A DNA stretch of 64,000 nt, taken from Torymus aiolomorphi (taxonomy: Eukaryota; Arthropoda; Insecta; Hymenoptera; Torymidae). The position numbers and the translations under genes were made by a program. The notes beneath the pieces were generated by a model. That model did no database searches. It was not told the DNA's origin and saw only the letters and a list, made by a program, of their open reading frames with translations. The DNA lies in the NCBI GenBank assembly GCA_036365515.1, contig CM070873.1:45208157-45272156 (forward strand), written 5' to 3'. Shown here one piece after another: positions 51,361-62,686 of the stretch; position 1 is the stretch's first letter; every line of letters begins with the position of its first letter.

Positions 51361-53600
51361 TTAAATATAAAAATAAATAATTAAATTATTTTTCTTCTGG
51401 ATTTTTGGGCAGAAAAGTCAGAGATCACATCTTCAAAATCGATTTGTTCGAGTAAATCGGACTCAATACTCATTCTAGATAAAGAATTTAGTCTAGATTA
51501 CGTCATTGTGCTTCTTTGTGGAGATTTAAGTAATTTTAATATTGAGAACGAACGTTCGCCACTACAATTCGTAATCATGAGACTTAGAAAAATTCGAAAA
51601 CAAATTTCAATATTTGGAAACGTGGAACACAAATGATCTTTTTCAATTGTACGTACATGTCCGATATAGCTAAAACCTTTTCTTTTTCAGTCTCACAAAG
51701 ATAGTGCTTATAAAATAAACATTCAGAAATTAGATTTTCTGCACAAATATCTTTATCCTACATTTTAGCTACTTTTTCACAAGATTCTGTAATTTGTTCA
51801 AGGTCCAGCTGTTGAAGTTTCGTGAAAAAATGAAATGCATCATGCAGTTTTTCATACGCACTTTTTCTTGTTTTTAAGTTCAAGCATAGCGAATCTATTA
51901 TCGGATAAAATACTTCGATTTTTAATGTTTCTTCGTAAGTGAAATTTACATTTGAACTAGATCCTTCATTCTGAGTGAGTCTTATACTTCGTTTCCTTAT
52001 CCTGGGCTCAGATTCATTTGCAGGTACATCTATAAATTTTTTTGATTTATCTAGATAGTAATCGAATTTCTCTCTAATATTTAGCAAATAATCTTCCAAA
52101 GACTTTATTAAACTAACGGCTACATGTAAATCAATATTAACTTTTTGCAAATGTTTACTCGTCTCATTTAAAGGTAGTAAAATATCTTTCCAAACCACGG
52201 TTAAAAAAATATTGTCGAACTTAAGCGTATGCTTTAAAATGGATTTAGTTTCGTGTCTTGTTTCATGGCATTCAGACTCGTCGTTTGATATTTCGTTAAG
52301 GGATGCATTAACATGTTCATAACTATCGTGAAGAGCTGTAATTGCATCAGCTCGAGCTGACCATCGCGTTGCAGTTAGCGATTTTACAACTTTTTTTCAG
52401 AACTTAAAGCTAAGACTAATTTTTGCCATCTATAAGTTGACGATGAAAAAAATGTATATAATTTTTGAACTAGAGAAAAAAAAATTAACTATTTGAAGAA
52501 CACATTCAGCGGCTTTTGTTCCAACTAAATTTAATGAGTGAGCCACACAAGGAATATAATTAGCGTACGGATTAACATCTCTAATTCGAGCTTGTAAGTC
52601 AGTATAACGACCGGACATATTCGAGGCCTTATCATATGATTGACCGCGACAATCGTGATGTTTATATCATTTTCTTCCATAAATTTAATAATGATATTAA
52701 ACATGTATTCAGCATTGTGTTTTTCAATAGGAATAAATATCAGAAATCTTTCAACAGGTCCTTCATCTGTTACGTAACGAACGACAAAAGTCAGTTGGTC
52801 GATATGCGTAATATCCGGAGTAGAGTCGACGCTTATAGAAAAATATTTCGATTTTTTCAACTCTTGAATTATACAGAAAAGAACTTTTTTACCCATAAGT
52901 TCTATGAACTCTTCACATATATTTGTGGATAAATAAGACGTCACACCTTGACCTTTTTTTCCATGAGCGGATCATAGCGACTTAAGAGTTCTGAAACTCC
53001 TAAATAATTCCCATTACGTACAGATCCAAAACTTCTATCATCACCTCGAAAAGATAGTCCTCTAGAAGCAAGAAATTTAACCACATCGGTTACTCTTCTT
53101 AGTACTTGAATCCAATAATAATTTTCATTTTTTTGCTGAATGATCAGCTGTTTATCAATACAGTTGATTTGTTTTTTTCTTTTGTAATAAGCTGTTAAAC
53201 ATTCTTTGTGGGATTTACTTCGCTCATGTTCTACAATACGTTCTGCGTGCTTCCAATCACAGAATCCGTAAAACGAAAATTTCGTTTTTTCACTCGAGAA
53301 AAGTTTGCACATTAAGCAATGCACACATCCAGTTGATGGTGAGTATAGTAACCACTCGCGTTGAATTTTTTCACCATTCTGTAGTGTACATTCAAATAAT
53401 GATTTATTAAACGTACGCAGTTTATTTTTTTCTCCTTCTTGATAAATCCGAACAGATTTTGCATAATCAGCATCTTTGTTATTGCATAAATATGGCTCTT
53501 TATTTAACCAGTAGCATCGTAGTTGCTCATTCATTTCACCCCATAATGCTGGGTCTGTGCAATAATTGGTATTTTCATCAGACAATGTATCGACTGTATC
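51361..53600 (-). pseudogene. hAT transposase (ZMYM/DUF4371-like), main exon, broken
   Basis: Order on the minus strand: TTF/BED-like Cys-His region (WLLYSPSTGCVHCLMCKLFS, then CDWKHAERIVEHERSKSH), GLSFRGDDRSFGSVRNGN, first catalytic region ISVDSTPDITHIDQLTF, then CRGQSYDKASNMSGRY in another frame, HSLNLVGTKAAECV, and the hATC region CSGERSFSILKLLKSPQR near 51,530. An in-frame TAA follows a few residues later. Frame changes occur at the T7 run 52,954-52,960, near 52,650, in the A9 run near 52,476-52,484 and at the T7 run near 52,391. The acceptor AACAG|ATACAGTCGATACA at about 53,601 joins it to upstream exons. Confidence 0.82.
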
Positions 53601-53689
53601 TGTTAAAAATGTATATGATTAAAATTTTTTTTTTTTAATATTCAAGTGAATACATATAAATCCTACAAATTATTTATATTATTCTTTCA

Positions 53690-53940
53690 ATAATACCTCG
53701 GTGTGAGTCGGGGGGCGAGCGTTCGCGCACACTAAACACCGTCGCACGGCGGTGGCAAAAGGTCGGCAGATAGGCTGCCGATGGGGTTGCGAGCCGTTCG
53801 CCCCCCTCCCCGTAAGTTCGCGAGCGCGGCCCATCAACAGAGTCGTCGCGCGAACTTCCGGGAAGCTCGCGGGTGCGTCGACGTTCAAGAAGTTCAGGGA
53901 AAAAGTTGGGCTCGACTAATTCCCCAAATTTAAGTAAAAA
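53690..53940. other. GC-rich segment in a hAT intron
   Basis: Stands out from the AT-rich transposon (many GCG/CGC words). No gene recognised, possibly a small nested insertion. Confidence 0.4.
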
Positions 53941-54497
53941 AAGTAAAGTCCGATAACGCTACGGACTTCAAGGTAGCCTATGTTCTCTTTATATACTTTA
54001 TATATAAGCGCGCCCAATACCGCATGGACGTAGACGCTGCCTTTATTGTTTTTATTTGCCACGCAAGTTGCGGCCGCGACCTTTGATAATTAAAAAAATA
54101 ATTTTAAATTTTTACATACCTGTACATTGGCTATAGACGTTAGTCTCGGCTTTATCTTGGGAGATTGATTCATTTTGCAAATCAGAACAACAAATCTCTT
54201 TGGAACCTTTAGTTGTTGAAGTAACTTCTGATTTTAATAAAACATGTCATTTTTTAACATTAATTTAAGCTCTTATCAAAATTATTACTTTTTAAAATTT
54301 ACCTGACGTAGTACTCTTTGTAATATTATCACTCGATTCTGTTTTTTTTTCGATGTATACAGTTTTCTTCATTTATTTTTTCAATATCAATATTACTACA
54401 ACTAGTACTATTTTGGTCTTTTAAAATAAATAGTTTCATTACTTTCACTATATATAAAGTGTACACAAATAATTAAAAATATCGAGAAAATACATAC

Positions 54498-54675
54498 CTG
54501 AAGAAAATACCGGAGTTGCTTCTGCGGAAGGCATATTCCTTATTTCACTTGGATTGAGATCATTAATCTTTTCTTGTTCCAAATATCCACTAATTTTCGG
54601 TAGAGCATTAAGTTTTTTTTTATCCTCTTTATATTTTCGCTTTTTACTAGCACCACTCGGATAAACGCGTTTCAT
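54498..54675 (-). pseudogene. hAT transposase first exon
   Basis: MKRVYPSGASKKRKYKEDKK to NMPSAEATPVFSS, then donor CAG|GTATGTATT. Basic N-terminus typical of this transposase group. Two short further exons are likely near 54,303-54,360 (ending GTCAG|GTAAAT) and 54,121-54,235 (ending TACAG|GTATGT). Confidence 0.6.
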
Positions 54676-55300
54676 TTTTAATACTCTTACTCTTCTGCAA
54701 AAAGTAGCAGTATGATGTGCTTTTACACGCTGCGCAATGCAATGTGTTAAAACAAAAGCGCGCATCGATGTTCGTCTCTTTAATATAGTTTGTTTGTGTA
54801 CAGTTGAATGGCGTGGCGCGCGACATCTACATAAATAAATGAGCGCAAATATTTGAATTTTACAATATGAAATAGCAAATATATGCTTATTCGTTTTACT
54901 GATAATTTTAATATAAGTACTTTTGATTGTTAATCAGACTAGTATTCTGTCAATTATGTGAAACAAATTCCAAATGAAAAACATAAAATGAAAGTACTCT
55001 TGATTTCTTGAATATTTATATTAATTATATCTTCATAGATTTATGAAAACTACTGAAAGTACTCTGATTTGCATAAAGATGTTAATTTATGAATTAAATA
55101 ATTACATATACATATTTATTCATATATTAAATTTCATAACTTCTATCACATTTCATTGATCAGTTTTTATTAAAAAAAATTATACGTTGAAAAATTTTGG
55201 ATTGGTTTACATTTCTTTGGGGAAATTAATTCCTTATAGGGGCCCCCAACTGCCTCTGGCCCAGGGCCTCAATTCACTTAAAGGCGGCACTGATAGGCTA

Positions 55301-55947
55301 CGGAGGTAAGTCCTGGCCCGGCGATCGCGTGCTCCCCCCGCGGACGACGAGCGTCCGAGGAGCGAGACCCGCGCGAGCGAGCGAGGCCGCCGACGCGCGC
55401 GCGAGAGTCGATCGCGCGTGGCGATCGGCCTACGTCGGCGCGAGCCGCTTTTGCGCGTACGTGTGTGCGACCGCGCACACACGTACTTCGCGTGCGCGGG
55501 CGCACCACCCGAATCGGCGCGTACCTAGAGTACGCGCCGCGCGTGTAAATAGTGAACAGCCTCCAGGGCTCCAATAAAGATAATTCGTTGCTTTTATTTG
55601 TTCGCGTATTATTTCACGCAGCCTAATTCCAATTCCCTATTCGGTGGCACGGTGAAGAATACCGCCGGCCTCTGCGGTCGCAAGTACGTAGTACTCGCGT
55701 GATAACTGAGCAGCTGGGGCAGCACGCTCGAGAGAGAGCGCGACGACGAAGTCGCGCGTTGTAACGGAGCGGAAAGGCGCGGCTGCTGCTGAAAGCAGCC
55801 GACGGCGAGCAACAGCACGGAGCTGACGGGCCGCTAATCATCGAGGGTTGGCACGAGTAAGTGCTCGCGCCTGTCAATTACTGCGCCGTTCATCGGCAAG
55901 TTCGCGTTGAGATATAGCGCATCGAGGACAGCTTTTAGCCCGTTACA
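55301..55947 (+). repeat. 5' LTR, second part
   Basis: Continues 51,177 after the hAT insertion. Contains AATAAA at about 55,572 and ends ...TTTTAGCCCGTTACA. Its last 135 bp match 58,781-58,915. Confidence 0.8.
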
Positions 55948-55949
55948 AC

Positions 55950-55967
55950 TGGCGCCCATAACGTGTG
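55950..55967 (+). promoter_or_regulatory. Primer-binding site, tRNA-Lys-like
   Basis: TGGCGCCCATAACGTG begins two bases after the LTR. The first nine bases fit the 3' end of animal tRNA-Lys, and the rest needs a small gap. This fixes the LTR boundary. Confidence 0.6.
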
Positions 55968-56090
55968 GATACACGGACACCTGCCACCGACGAGCGTGCG
56001 GGGAAATTGGTTTTTTTTTCCTACGGATTGAAGGAAAAGCGGGTGGTGCAGATAACCGCGACGCATCGCGTACCAAAGTTCGCACACGGA

Positions 56091-57117
56091 GAAAAATTTG
56101 ATTTGGAAAATTACCATTAATCTTATCAAAGCAAAGATATACTCTGATTCTGACGCTTTTTACTACAATTATAGGATTTTCTACCATTGTAATGTATTCC
56201 TTTTACAAATTTCATTTTAAATATTACAAGTATCGAGATAATTTTCTACTATATTTATATAGCAAAAAATATATATATTGTAATATACTATTAAAAGTAT
56301 CTTCTTTTTTTTATAAAAAATATGAAACATTACTATATTTTATGGCAAAAACTGCGAAGACTTGATATTCGAATGCAGGAGTTACAAAAATTTTAATATT
56401 TAATTCTAAGTTTTACAATGATTTATGGTAAAAATTATGATGTGTGAAATGCGCATGCGCGCGGTGAGCACGCGCAGTCTGCTGCTCTGTCTTACCGACG
56501 TCCCTAATTTTCAGGTTATCTAGATCTCACACAATATGTTTTGCAACACAAAACTGGTCGGATATAATAAATTCCTATTTATTTTTACTTTTATAAATGC
56601 ATTATCAGTTGATAATTTTCCTTTACGTTAATTATAATGCCATATATTAATTGAAATTCAACAACGCGTCTAACTCAAATCTGCCATACATCTAGCGATA
56701 GTTAATGTACAAGTTCCAAAAATTTGTAGTCTAATGTTGTTATGGGTAAGTGGTTAGAGCGTCCGACTGCCGTGCCAAGGGCCGAAGGATCGAATCCGGT
56801 CTCCGTCGAAAAAAAATTTTTAATTTTCTTTATTCTTTACTTTAATTTATTTCTTGTATTTCTTGTATTAATAATATATGTCTGTGTGTGCAACCTTGAA
56901 ATACATAGAATATCATGAATAACCACGATAACGGAAATGAAAATTAAATTTTTAAAATTTTTAACTAGAAAAATATTTCCTATACGAGTTGTTATAAAAT
57001 TTACCATATTAAATTGGAAACATTAATAGGAAATTTGTCTGCCTCCGTTTTACTATGAAAAATTGTAATTTTTCCTATAGAAATTTGTAAATTTTGCTAC
57101 ACGATTTCTCTCCGTGC
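56091..57117. mobile_element. About 1.0 kb element with CACGGAGA ends
   Basis: Ends CACGGAGAAAAATTTG and the inverse ATTTCTCTCCGTG, AT-rich body, inserted in the LTR element leader. CA occurs on both sides (possible 2-bp TSD). Superfamily not determined. A tRNA-like repeat lies inside. Confidence 0.5.
56738..56808 (+). repeat. tRNA-derived repeat
   Basis: A-box-like GGGTAAGTGGTTAGAGCG and B-box-like GGATCGAATCC at tRNA spacing, followed by A/T runs. Looks like a SINE head or decayed tRNA. Confidence 0.45.
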
Positions 57118-57592
57118 AAGCGCGCGGTAACTTACGTGTGTAAGCGTGTGTGTGTGGATTCTGTCGGTACGAGAGACCGACAGTGAAAAATACATTTTTT
57201 TTTCTCTCAACCGGAAAATTGGGATGTAAAATTTTGGAAACGGTTTCGCGGAAATTTTTGTTTTACTATTCGAAATAAAAGTAGCGGTTTAGCGTCTCCC
57301 AGCTGAAGGTACAAAATTGTAAGACCTCAACTGGGAGTCGAACCGAAACACACACACACACACACGCACTCAAAGGGAGTGTACTTGGTTAGCCGGGAAA
57401 ATTAAATTGTATTTATTTTTTACTTTTTGTAGTTTTGGTGCGCCAACCAGATACGTGCGTGCGATCGATTAGCCGCGCACATAGGTACACTCCGAGAGCG
57501 ATTAGAACTTGTTGAGAGCGAGTTTCGTGCGGCTAATAACCCGTAAACGAGTTGCGCTGAATAGATTTTGACAGCGATTAGTCAAATCAGCG

Positions 57593-58828
57593 ATGGCAGG
57601 TTCGGTAAGAAAAGCCGTCGAGGATTGGTGTAAGTGCCTCAGCGATGAAGAGATACAGCAATACATGCAAGTTCTCGGTTTAAGAATGGATGGCAGATTG
57701 TTCACGACATTGATCCGCCTCAGCCGGTGGCTATCCGGCGACTACGCTCCCAGGGATTTTGCGGGGTTAGTCGCCGATGATGAGGATCCGACACTGTTGG
57801 AGCGCATGAACGCACGTGAAGCATTCGTGGATCACGTGATCTCCACCAGTGATAAGCCACATCCACTCGAGATACTGAAGTCGGGCGCGACAGAAGCACA
57901 GTGCCTCGAGCAAAGCACTGTACGGGCAGCGGATGCTCCAGGTGCACAAGTTGAGGGCGACTCGACCGAGGCTGAGGAGAGTACCGGACGTCAATTGGAA
58001 AATGGCACAACGCACACGATTACGATGGCGGACGGTACAACGGTTCAAGTCCCGAACGAGTGGGCAGCATATGTCGAGGGAATGGAAGCCAGATTGCGGA
58101 GGATAGAAGAGACCCTCCGGACATTGACTGGCAAGCCAACAACCCGTCCGACGAGTGACACGACAGAACTCGTCGGGACAGGTGGAGAGGCCAATCACGA
58201 CGATTCGGCAAACTCGACGCCCAACTGTCTGCCACAAGAAGAAGAAACCGCAGCGAGGAACTCCGGACAAGATGGAAGAACGATAAGAAGAGTCAGCATA
58301 CAGCAACCATCATCCGGTGATAGAATATCACCGTCGCCACCCATCCCGCTCCCGCGCCGAACGAGCCTCGGCGATGCCTGGAGAGGGGGGGGGGGGGCTC
58401 AGAATCAAGTGCGGAACACTTCCGATTCTGAGCAACGGCGCGATTCGCGGGATGCGACGTTGCTGACGGCGAGACACAACGTCAAAGATACGACCGGCGG
58501 AACACCAAGGGATGTCGGTCAAGTAGTTCGACGTTGGGGAATGAGGTTCGCCGGAGATCGAGAGGAAAATATCGACTTGTTCCTCGATAGAGTCGAAGAG
58601 AAATGGACCCTGGCAAAGCTCCCAGAAGACGAGAAACTAAGTGCTTTGCCCGAACTCTTCGTCGGTGTGGCAGGGGTGTGGGTCCGTTCCCATAGACAGG
58701 GTTGGTCCACGTGGAATGAATTTCGCCGGAAAATTCGTCGATGGTTCAGCGTGAAAGACCGGTTCCACCAGCACTTAGCCCAGCACGGAGCTGACGGGCC
58801 GCTAATCATAGAGGGTTGGCACGAGTAA
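57593..58828 (+). CDS. gag: Gag-like protein of the LTR retrotransposon (3'-truncated)
   Basis: 411 codons, unbroken frame and much more GC-rich than the surroundings. N-terminal part: MAGSVRKAVEDWCKCLSDEE. Middle is Thr/Ser/Glu-rich and probably disordered, with a coiled-coil-like WAAYVEGMEARLRRIEET. C-terminal capsid-like region at residues about 310-395: VRRWGMRFAGDREENIDLFL, LPEDEKLSALPELF and WSTWNEFRRKIRRWF, the pattern of Ty3/Gypsy Gag capsid. No zinc knuckle, protease or RT. From 58,781 the frame enters the 3' LTR, so the last 15 residues or so are not native. Confidence 0.78.
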   Translation: MAGSVRKAVEDWCKCLSDEEIQQYMQVLGLRMDGRLFTTLIRLSRWLSGDYAPRDFAGLVADDEDPTLLERMNAREAFVDHVISTSDKPHPLEILKSGATEAQCLEQSTVRAADAPGAQVEGDSTEAEESTGRQLENGTTHTITMADGTTVQVPNEWAAYVEGMEARLRRIEETLRTLTGKPTTRPTSDTTELVGTGGEANHDDSANSTPNCLPQEEETAARNSGQDGRTIRRVSIQQPSSGDRISPSPPIPLPRRTSLGDAWRGGGGAQNQVRNTSDSEQRRDSRDATLLTARHNVKDTTGGTPRDVGQVVRRWGMRFAGDREENIDLFLDRVEEKWTLAKLPEDEKLSALPELFVGVAGVWVRSHRQGWSTWNEFRRKIRRWFSVKDRFHQHLAQHGADGPLIIEGWHE

Positions 58829-58915
58829 GTGCTCGCGCCTGTCAATTGCTGCGCCGTTCATCGGCAAGTCCGCGTTGAGATATAGCGCATCGAGGACAGC
58901 TTTTAGCCCGTTACA
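58781..58915 (+). repeat. 3' LTR, terminal 135 bp only
   Basis: Matches 55,813-55,947 with a few differences and ends CCCGTTACA followed by AAAT. The rest of the 3' LTR and pol were lost in a deletion. Confidence 0.85.
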
Positions 58916-58919
58916 AAAT

Positions 58920-59239
58920 AAATAAATATCTGATATTCCATAAATACAATTATTCAAAATAATCAAGAAAATTATATTTAAAATAGTTATGTAGTAATTA
59001 TTAAATTGCAAATCAAAAAGTTTAAGGTATTATCACATGCTATTTATTGAATTTATAAATTAATTGCATTTCCTCGAAATTTCTTCGGCGTTTTCTTCAA
59101 AAACCTGTTACTCGGCGTTTGCTTCAAAACTCCGCCAACTCAGCGAAGACTTCGTAAATCCACCAACTCATAGAGTGGTTTCAAAAACCATATAACTCGG
59201 CGAAGGTTTCAAATATCCTCTAACACAAGCGCGTTTTTT
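58920..59239. other. AT-rich DNA with ACTCGGCG repeats
   Basis: CAACTCAGCGAAGACTTC-like words recur three to four times around 59,090-59,220. No gene. Confidence 0.5.
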
Positions 59240-60733
59240 TCCCACTTAACTTTTTCCCATTTAACATTTTCATATAAAATGGATTCATAAACACGATTTT
59301 TAATGCCTAAATAAACCTGAAATAGTCGATTTTCGCTTATCATACAAGAATTTGACTTTCAATAAAACTGTTAAATACAAAGCATGTAGATATAGTTTAA
59401 ACAAAACTTATTCCCAATTAACATTTTTGTGTACAATAATTACTGGATCATCTAAACATATAAACATGATTTTTAATACCCCAATACACGTATAGTGAAT
59501 TTTCGCTTATTATTTCACAGAATTAGATTTACACAGAAGTATTCGATACAATAGCTCTAAATAAGATGGAAAAAATCGACATAACATTCCAAAGATAATA
59601 TAATTACAAAAACATAATAATAAGATACAAAATTACATTTGATTACAATATTCAATGGGATAAACACATTGGAAAAATAATTAAAGAAACAAAATATCTA
59701 TTTCCCTGTTTTCTACAAAAAGATTTTTAATAACAAATTTAAAAAATTTTATATAAGATTACCCAGCTTAACCTACTATGTTCCCAGGACATAAGCGATT
59801 GAACTAAAAGAATCAAAATTGTAATATTATATAAGTACATGTTAAAGGAATATCATATATACAAAAAAAAATTTTGTGTAATGTATGAGCTATAAATGTT
59901 GTAATATGGTAAATTTCAATGCATAAAGAATGCAATGTTCTAGCTGACTCAGTCTTACAGCATGTAGAAAACTATTAAATAGTCAAGTCTCACTGGGTAG
60001 AAGTCTGCGAAATACATAATGATGTATTTTAATACAACAGATACCCTGAAGCGAGTTCTTACACCCTGACTAAACTTAGAAATTAAATAGGCGAGCTAAC
60101 ATTACCAGGGACAACTACCTACCCTTACCGCATTTAACAACACACACAGCAGTTATATAATATTTCCCAGTTCCTATTATCTATCCCCTCACACTTTAAA
60201 GCACTAACACTCGAAGGTCACTTAGAGCTGCAGAAGTTGCAAAATAAGGCTGGACGGTCTAGGCTGGCACTACTCCATGGATGCCAGTCTGCTGAGAATC
60301 ATCTAACAGCGATCCACTGTGTCAGTAACCACACCACCTAGGAGGAAAGTACTGACAGAGACCGTCAATTGTGTTTCAATGTCAGGGACTGCCTCAGCCT
60401 AGGGATCAGCAAAGCGCATGTACAGCAGATCAGTCCCTATTCTGGGGGACAAGCGAGGAGAGTTGAGCACCTAAAAACCACATATGACTAATAAATAGAC
60501 GACTCAGAAAAACATACCATACAAAAGAAAAGTCTGCAGCAATGGCTGTTGTTCACTCACTGTACCAGCTTCCTGTAACAACTAGAGGGGAAGAACTGGT
60601 GGAGACCTTAAACCGTTGTTTCACTGAAGATGCTGAAGACACAAGCAGCAGCTTAACTGTACATATAGTCACTAGTGTAAGAGCCAAATAAGGAAAGTTG
60701 AGCACCTAAAAACCACATATAATTAATAAATAG

Positions 60734-60952
60734 ATGACTCAGACAACATTTACACACCCAAGAAACAGTCTGCAGCAGTGCCCGTCGTTTACACTACTGT
60801 CGCTGCCACAGATACCTGTAACAAGCGAAAGTACCATCAGCTCACCCATTAGAGAGGTTAAGAACGAGAAAATGCTTACTAAATCTGCTCTCGCCGCTGA
60901 CACACTGCCTTCCCATCTCCGACGAATCATCGACAATCGACGAACACGATGA
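60734..60952 (+). CDS. Short ORF conserved in both Helitron-like copies (copy B)
   Basis: 72 codons, close match to the minus-strand ORF 34197-34415 (PREV changes only at scattered residues, for example TLLSLPQIPVTSEST). A second related ORF of 49 codons lies just upstream (60,541-60,690). Conservation could reflect recent common origin of the two copies, not selection. Confidence 0.3.
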   Translation: MTQTTFTHPRNSLQQCPSFTLLSLPQIPVTSESTISSPIREVKNEKMLTKSALAADTLPSHLRRIIDNRRTR

Positions 60953-61407
60953 AAGGGCGAACACGATTCACCAGGGCGGCATACTACAGCAGCCACAGTC
61001 ATCGCTGGGGACGCCGGGAGCAAGACGATTCGATTGTTGACAACACACACCATGTACACATGTGCGCCACGGCTGACGGTACGCCGCACTACTCAGCAGT
61101 AGCACAAAGCGCGCGCGATCATATATATATAGATATATCTTATACCTCGTGGCCGCACGAGTCGCATGTGTTTTTCCGCTGTTCTTGGTGTGCGAACGCA
61201 GCCTAGCCGAGGCACGGTAGTATACATAGGTCCGGAAAGTGTGTACGACCGTGATCCGAGGTACTTATAGCCGTTATGACTGCTGCAGTATAAGTATTCA
61301 TGCACGCAGGTCGCAGGGCTAAGTCAGATTGCCGTTGCCGAATGCATCAGTATTGAGCATTCTCCTTCTGTTTTTCTCCTTTCCGCGGTATTAGTGTATA
61401 TATATGC

Positions 61408-62686
61408 TGTAACGGGTGCAGGCAATAAAGGCGAAAGAGCCGCGTGTACCGCGCCGCGAGGTTTGAATCGCGCGCGCTTGCACGTACAGCGGCTCGCTGC
61501 GCGCCAAGCGGGACGCGCGGGAGGCGAAGCAAGAAGAAGAAGAAGACGCCGCCGTGGCGCTCCGAAGGGACGCCGCGACCATTGATGGGTAGTCTAGTCC
61601 TGTAGCGCAACAGGTGCGCACGTGCTCTCCCGCCTTTTGAGTGCCGTGCTTCCGAGTGCCCCGCGAGTGCTGCATCCCGCCCTGCGGAATAGCCCTCCGC
61701 GCCTCCGATCCGCCGCCAGCCCCGCAGCGACGCAACACCGGCTGCCTTCGCCGGCCGGGCCACTCCGCCACCGGAAAAGTGAGAGGAGGAGAGAGAGAAA
61801 GAGGCGGCAGCCGAGGCTCGAGCAGCCACGAGGCCCGACGCCTCGCAGCGAGGAGGCGAGAGTGCGAGAGCGTGAGAGAGAGAGAGAGAGAGAGAGGGAC
61901 AGACCTCGGGCGACGCGCTGGCCAGCGCCAAAGTAAGTGTGCGCTTCTTTTGTATTTTTGCCGCGTAGGTTTTGCGTGCGAGCGGCCACGCGTAAGTAGT
62001 GTAGCGCGGCTATCCGACGCCGCCTGCGTAGAGGCAAGCGGCCTCGTGTTCAAGAGCGCGGCGGCCATTTTGTGGCGTCTCGCGGCGCGGTGACGCCGGC
62101 CGTGCGACCGGCCGGCTCCGCGTAAGTCTCGGCCTGCGCGTTCGTTTTTGTAGGAGATGTTCGGGCTTCGCGCCCCTTAGCGCGATTCCTTTTTGACCAA
62201 TAAACCTTCTTTATTTTACCTTTTCATCGTTCGTGTTGAGTCTCTCATTTCGCGAGTAACCGTTCCCTATCTCCCCGAATACCGCCCTCTACCTTTTCAG
62301 CAGCTGCAGCTAGCCGGAGGCATCACCTCCTAGAGGAGTAACGTCAACGGGGAAATTGTAAGTGAAAGTCGCTCAGGTTAACCTGAGCGGCGTTGTACGG
62401 GAACACCGGCGAGAGTAAGTAAAGCTAGTGCATATCTAGCCGCCGGTGAATTGTGCGCCGAAGTCAGCGGTAGCGGCAGAGCGCGGCGCCGGGTCTAGTA
62501 GAAGGCGGCCTAAGCTTTCTATAGCGAAAGCCGGGCGCGCTTGTTCTGAGCCTGCGCCAACGCGCTCTGGCCGGCCGACGGGTCCGTCTACAACGGCGCG
62601 CTGCTCTGGGCGTAGTAGACGCCCGTATATCGCCTGGCGCATCCCAGAGAGGGATTAATACCCTCTTTTAAATTCACCCCGTTACA
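61408..62686 (+). mobile_element. Solo LTR with 4-bp TSD
   Basis: TGTAACGGG at the start and CCCCGTTACA at the end, flanked by ATGC on both sides (61,404-61,407 and 62,687-62,690). Copy A has the empty site ATATATGCATATGTG. 1,279 bp, GC-rich, AATAAA at about 62,199. The termini resemble those of the LTR element at 50,173. ORFs on both strands here are compositional. Confidence 0.85.

Larger units (their letters stand above)
51178..55292 (-). mobile_element. hAT transposon, 4.1 kb, with TIRs and 8-bp TSD
   Basis: TIRs CAGTGCCGCCTTTAAG and CTTAAAGGCGGCACTG, subterminal GGGGCCC/CTGGCCCAGG words. The 8-bp target duplication ATAGGCTA lies at 51,170-51,177 and 55,293-55,300. Removing element and one duplication restores a continuous LTR. 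Encodes a multi-exon hAT transposase on the minus strand, now broken. Confidence 0.93.

Noticed and set aside
55234..55577. Arg-rich ORFs on both strands
   Set aside because: They span the hAT end and the GC-rich LTR, with no conserved domain.
57502..58845. Minus-strand ORFs opposite gag
   Set aside because: The plus-strand frame is a recognisable Gag. The opposite frames are shadows in GC-rich DNA.
61347..62093. Overlapping GC-rich ORFs on both strands
   Set aside because: They lie within a solo LTR, are open in several frames because of composition, and have no domain.
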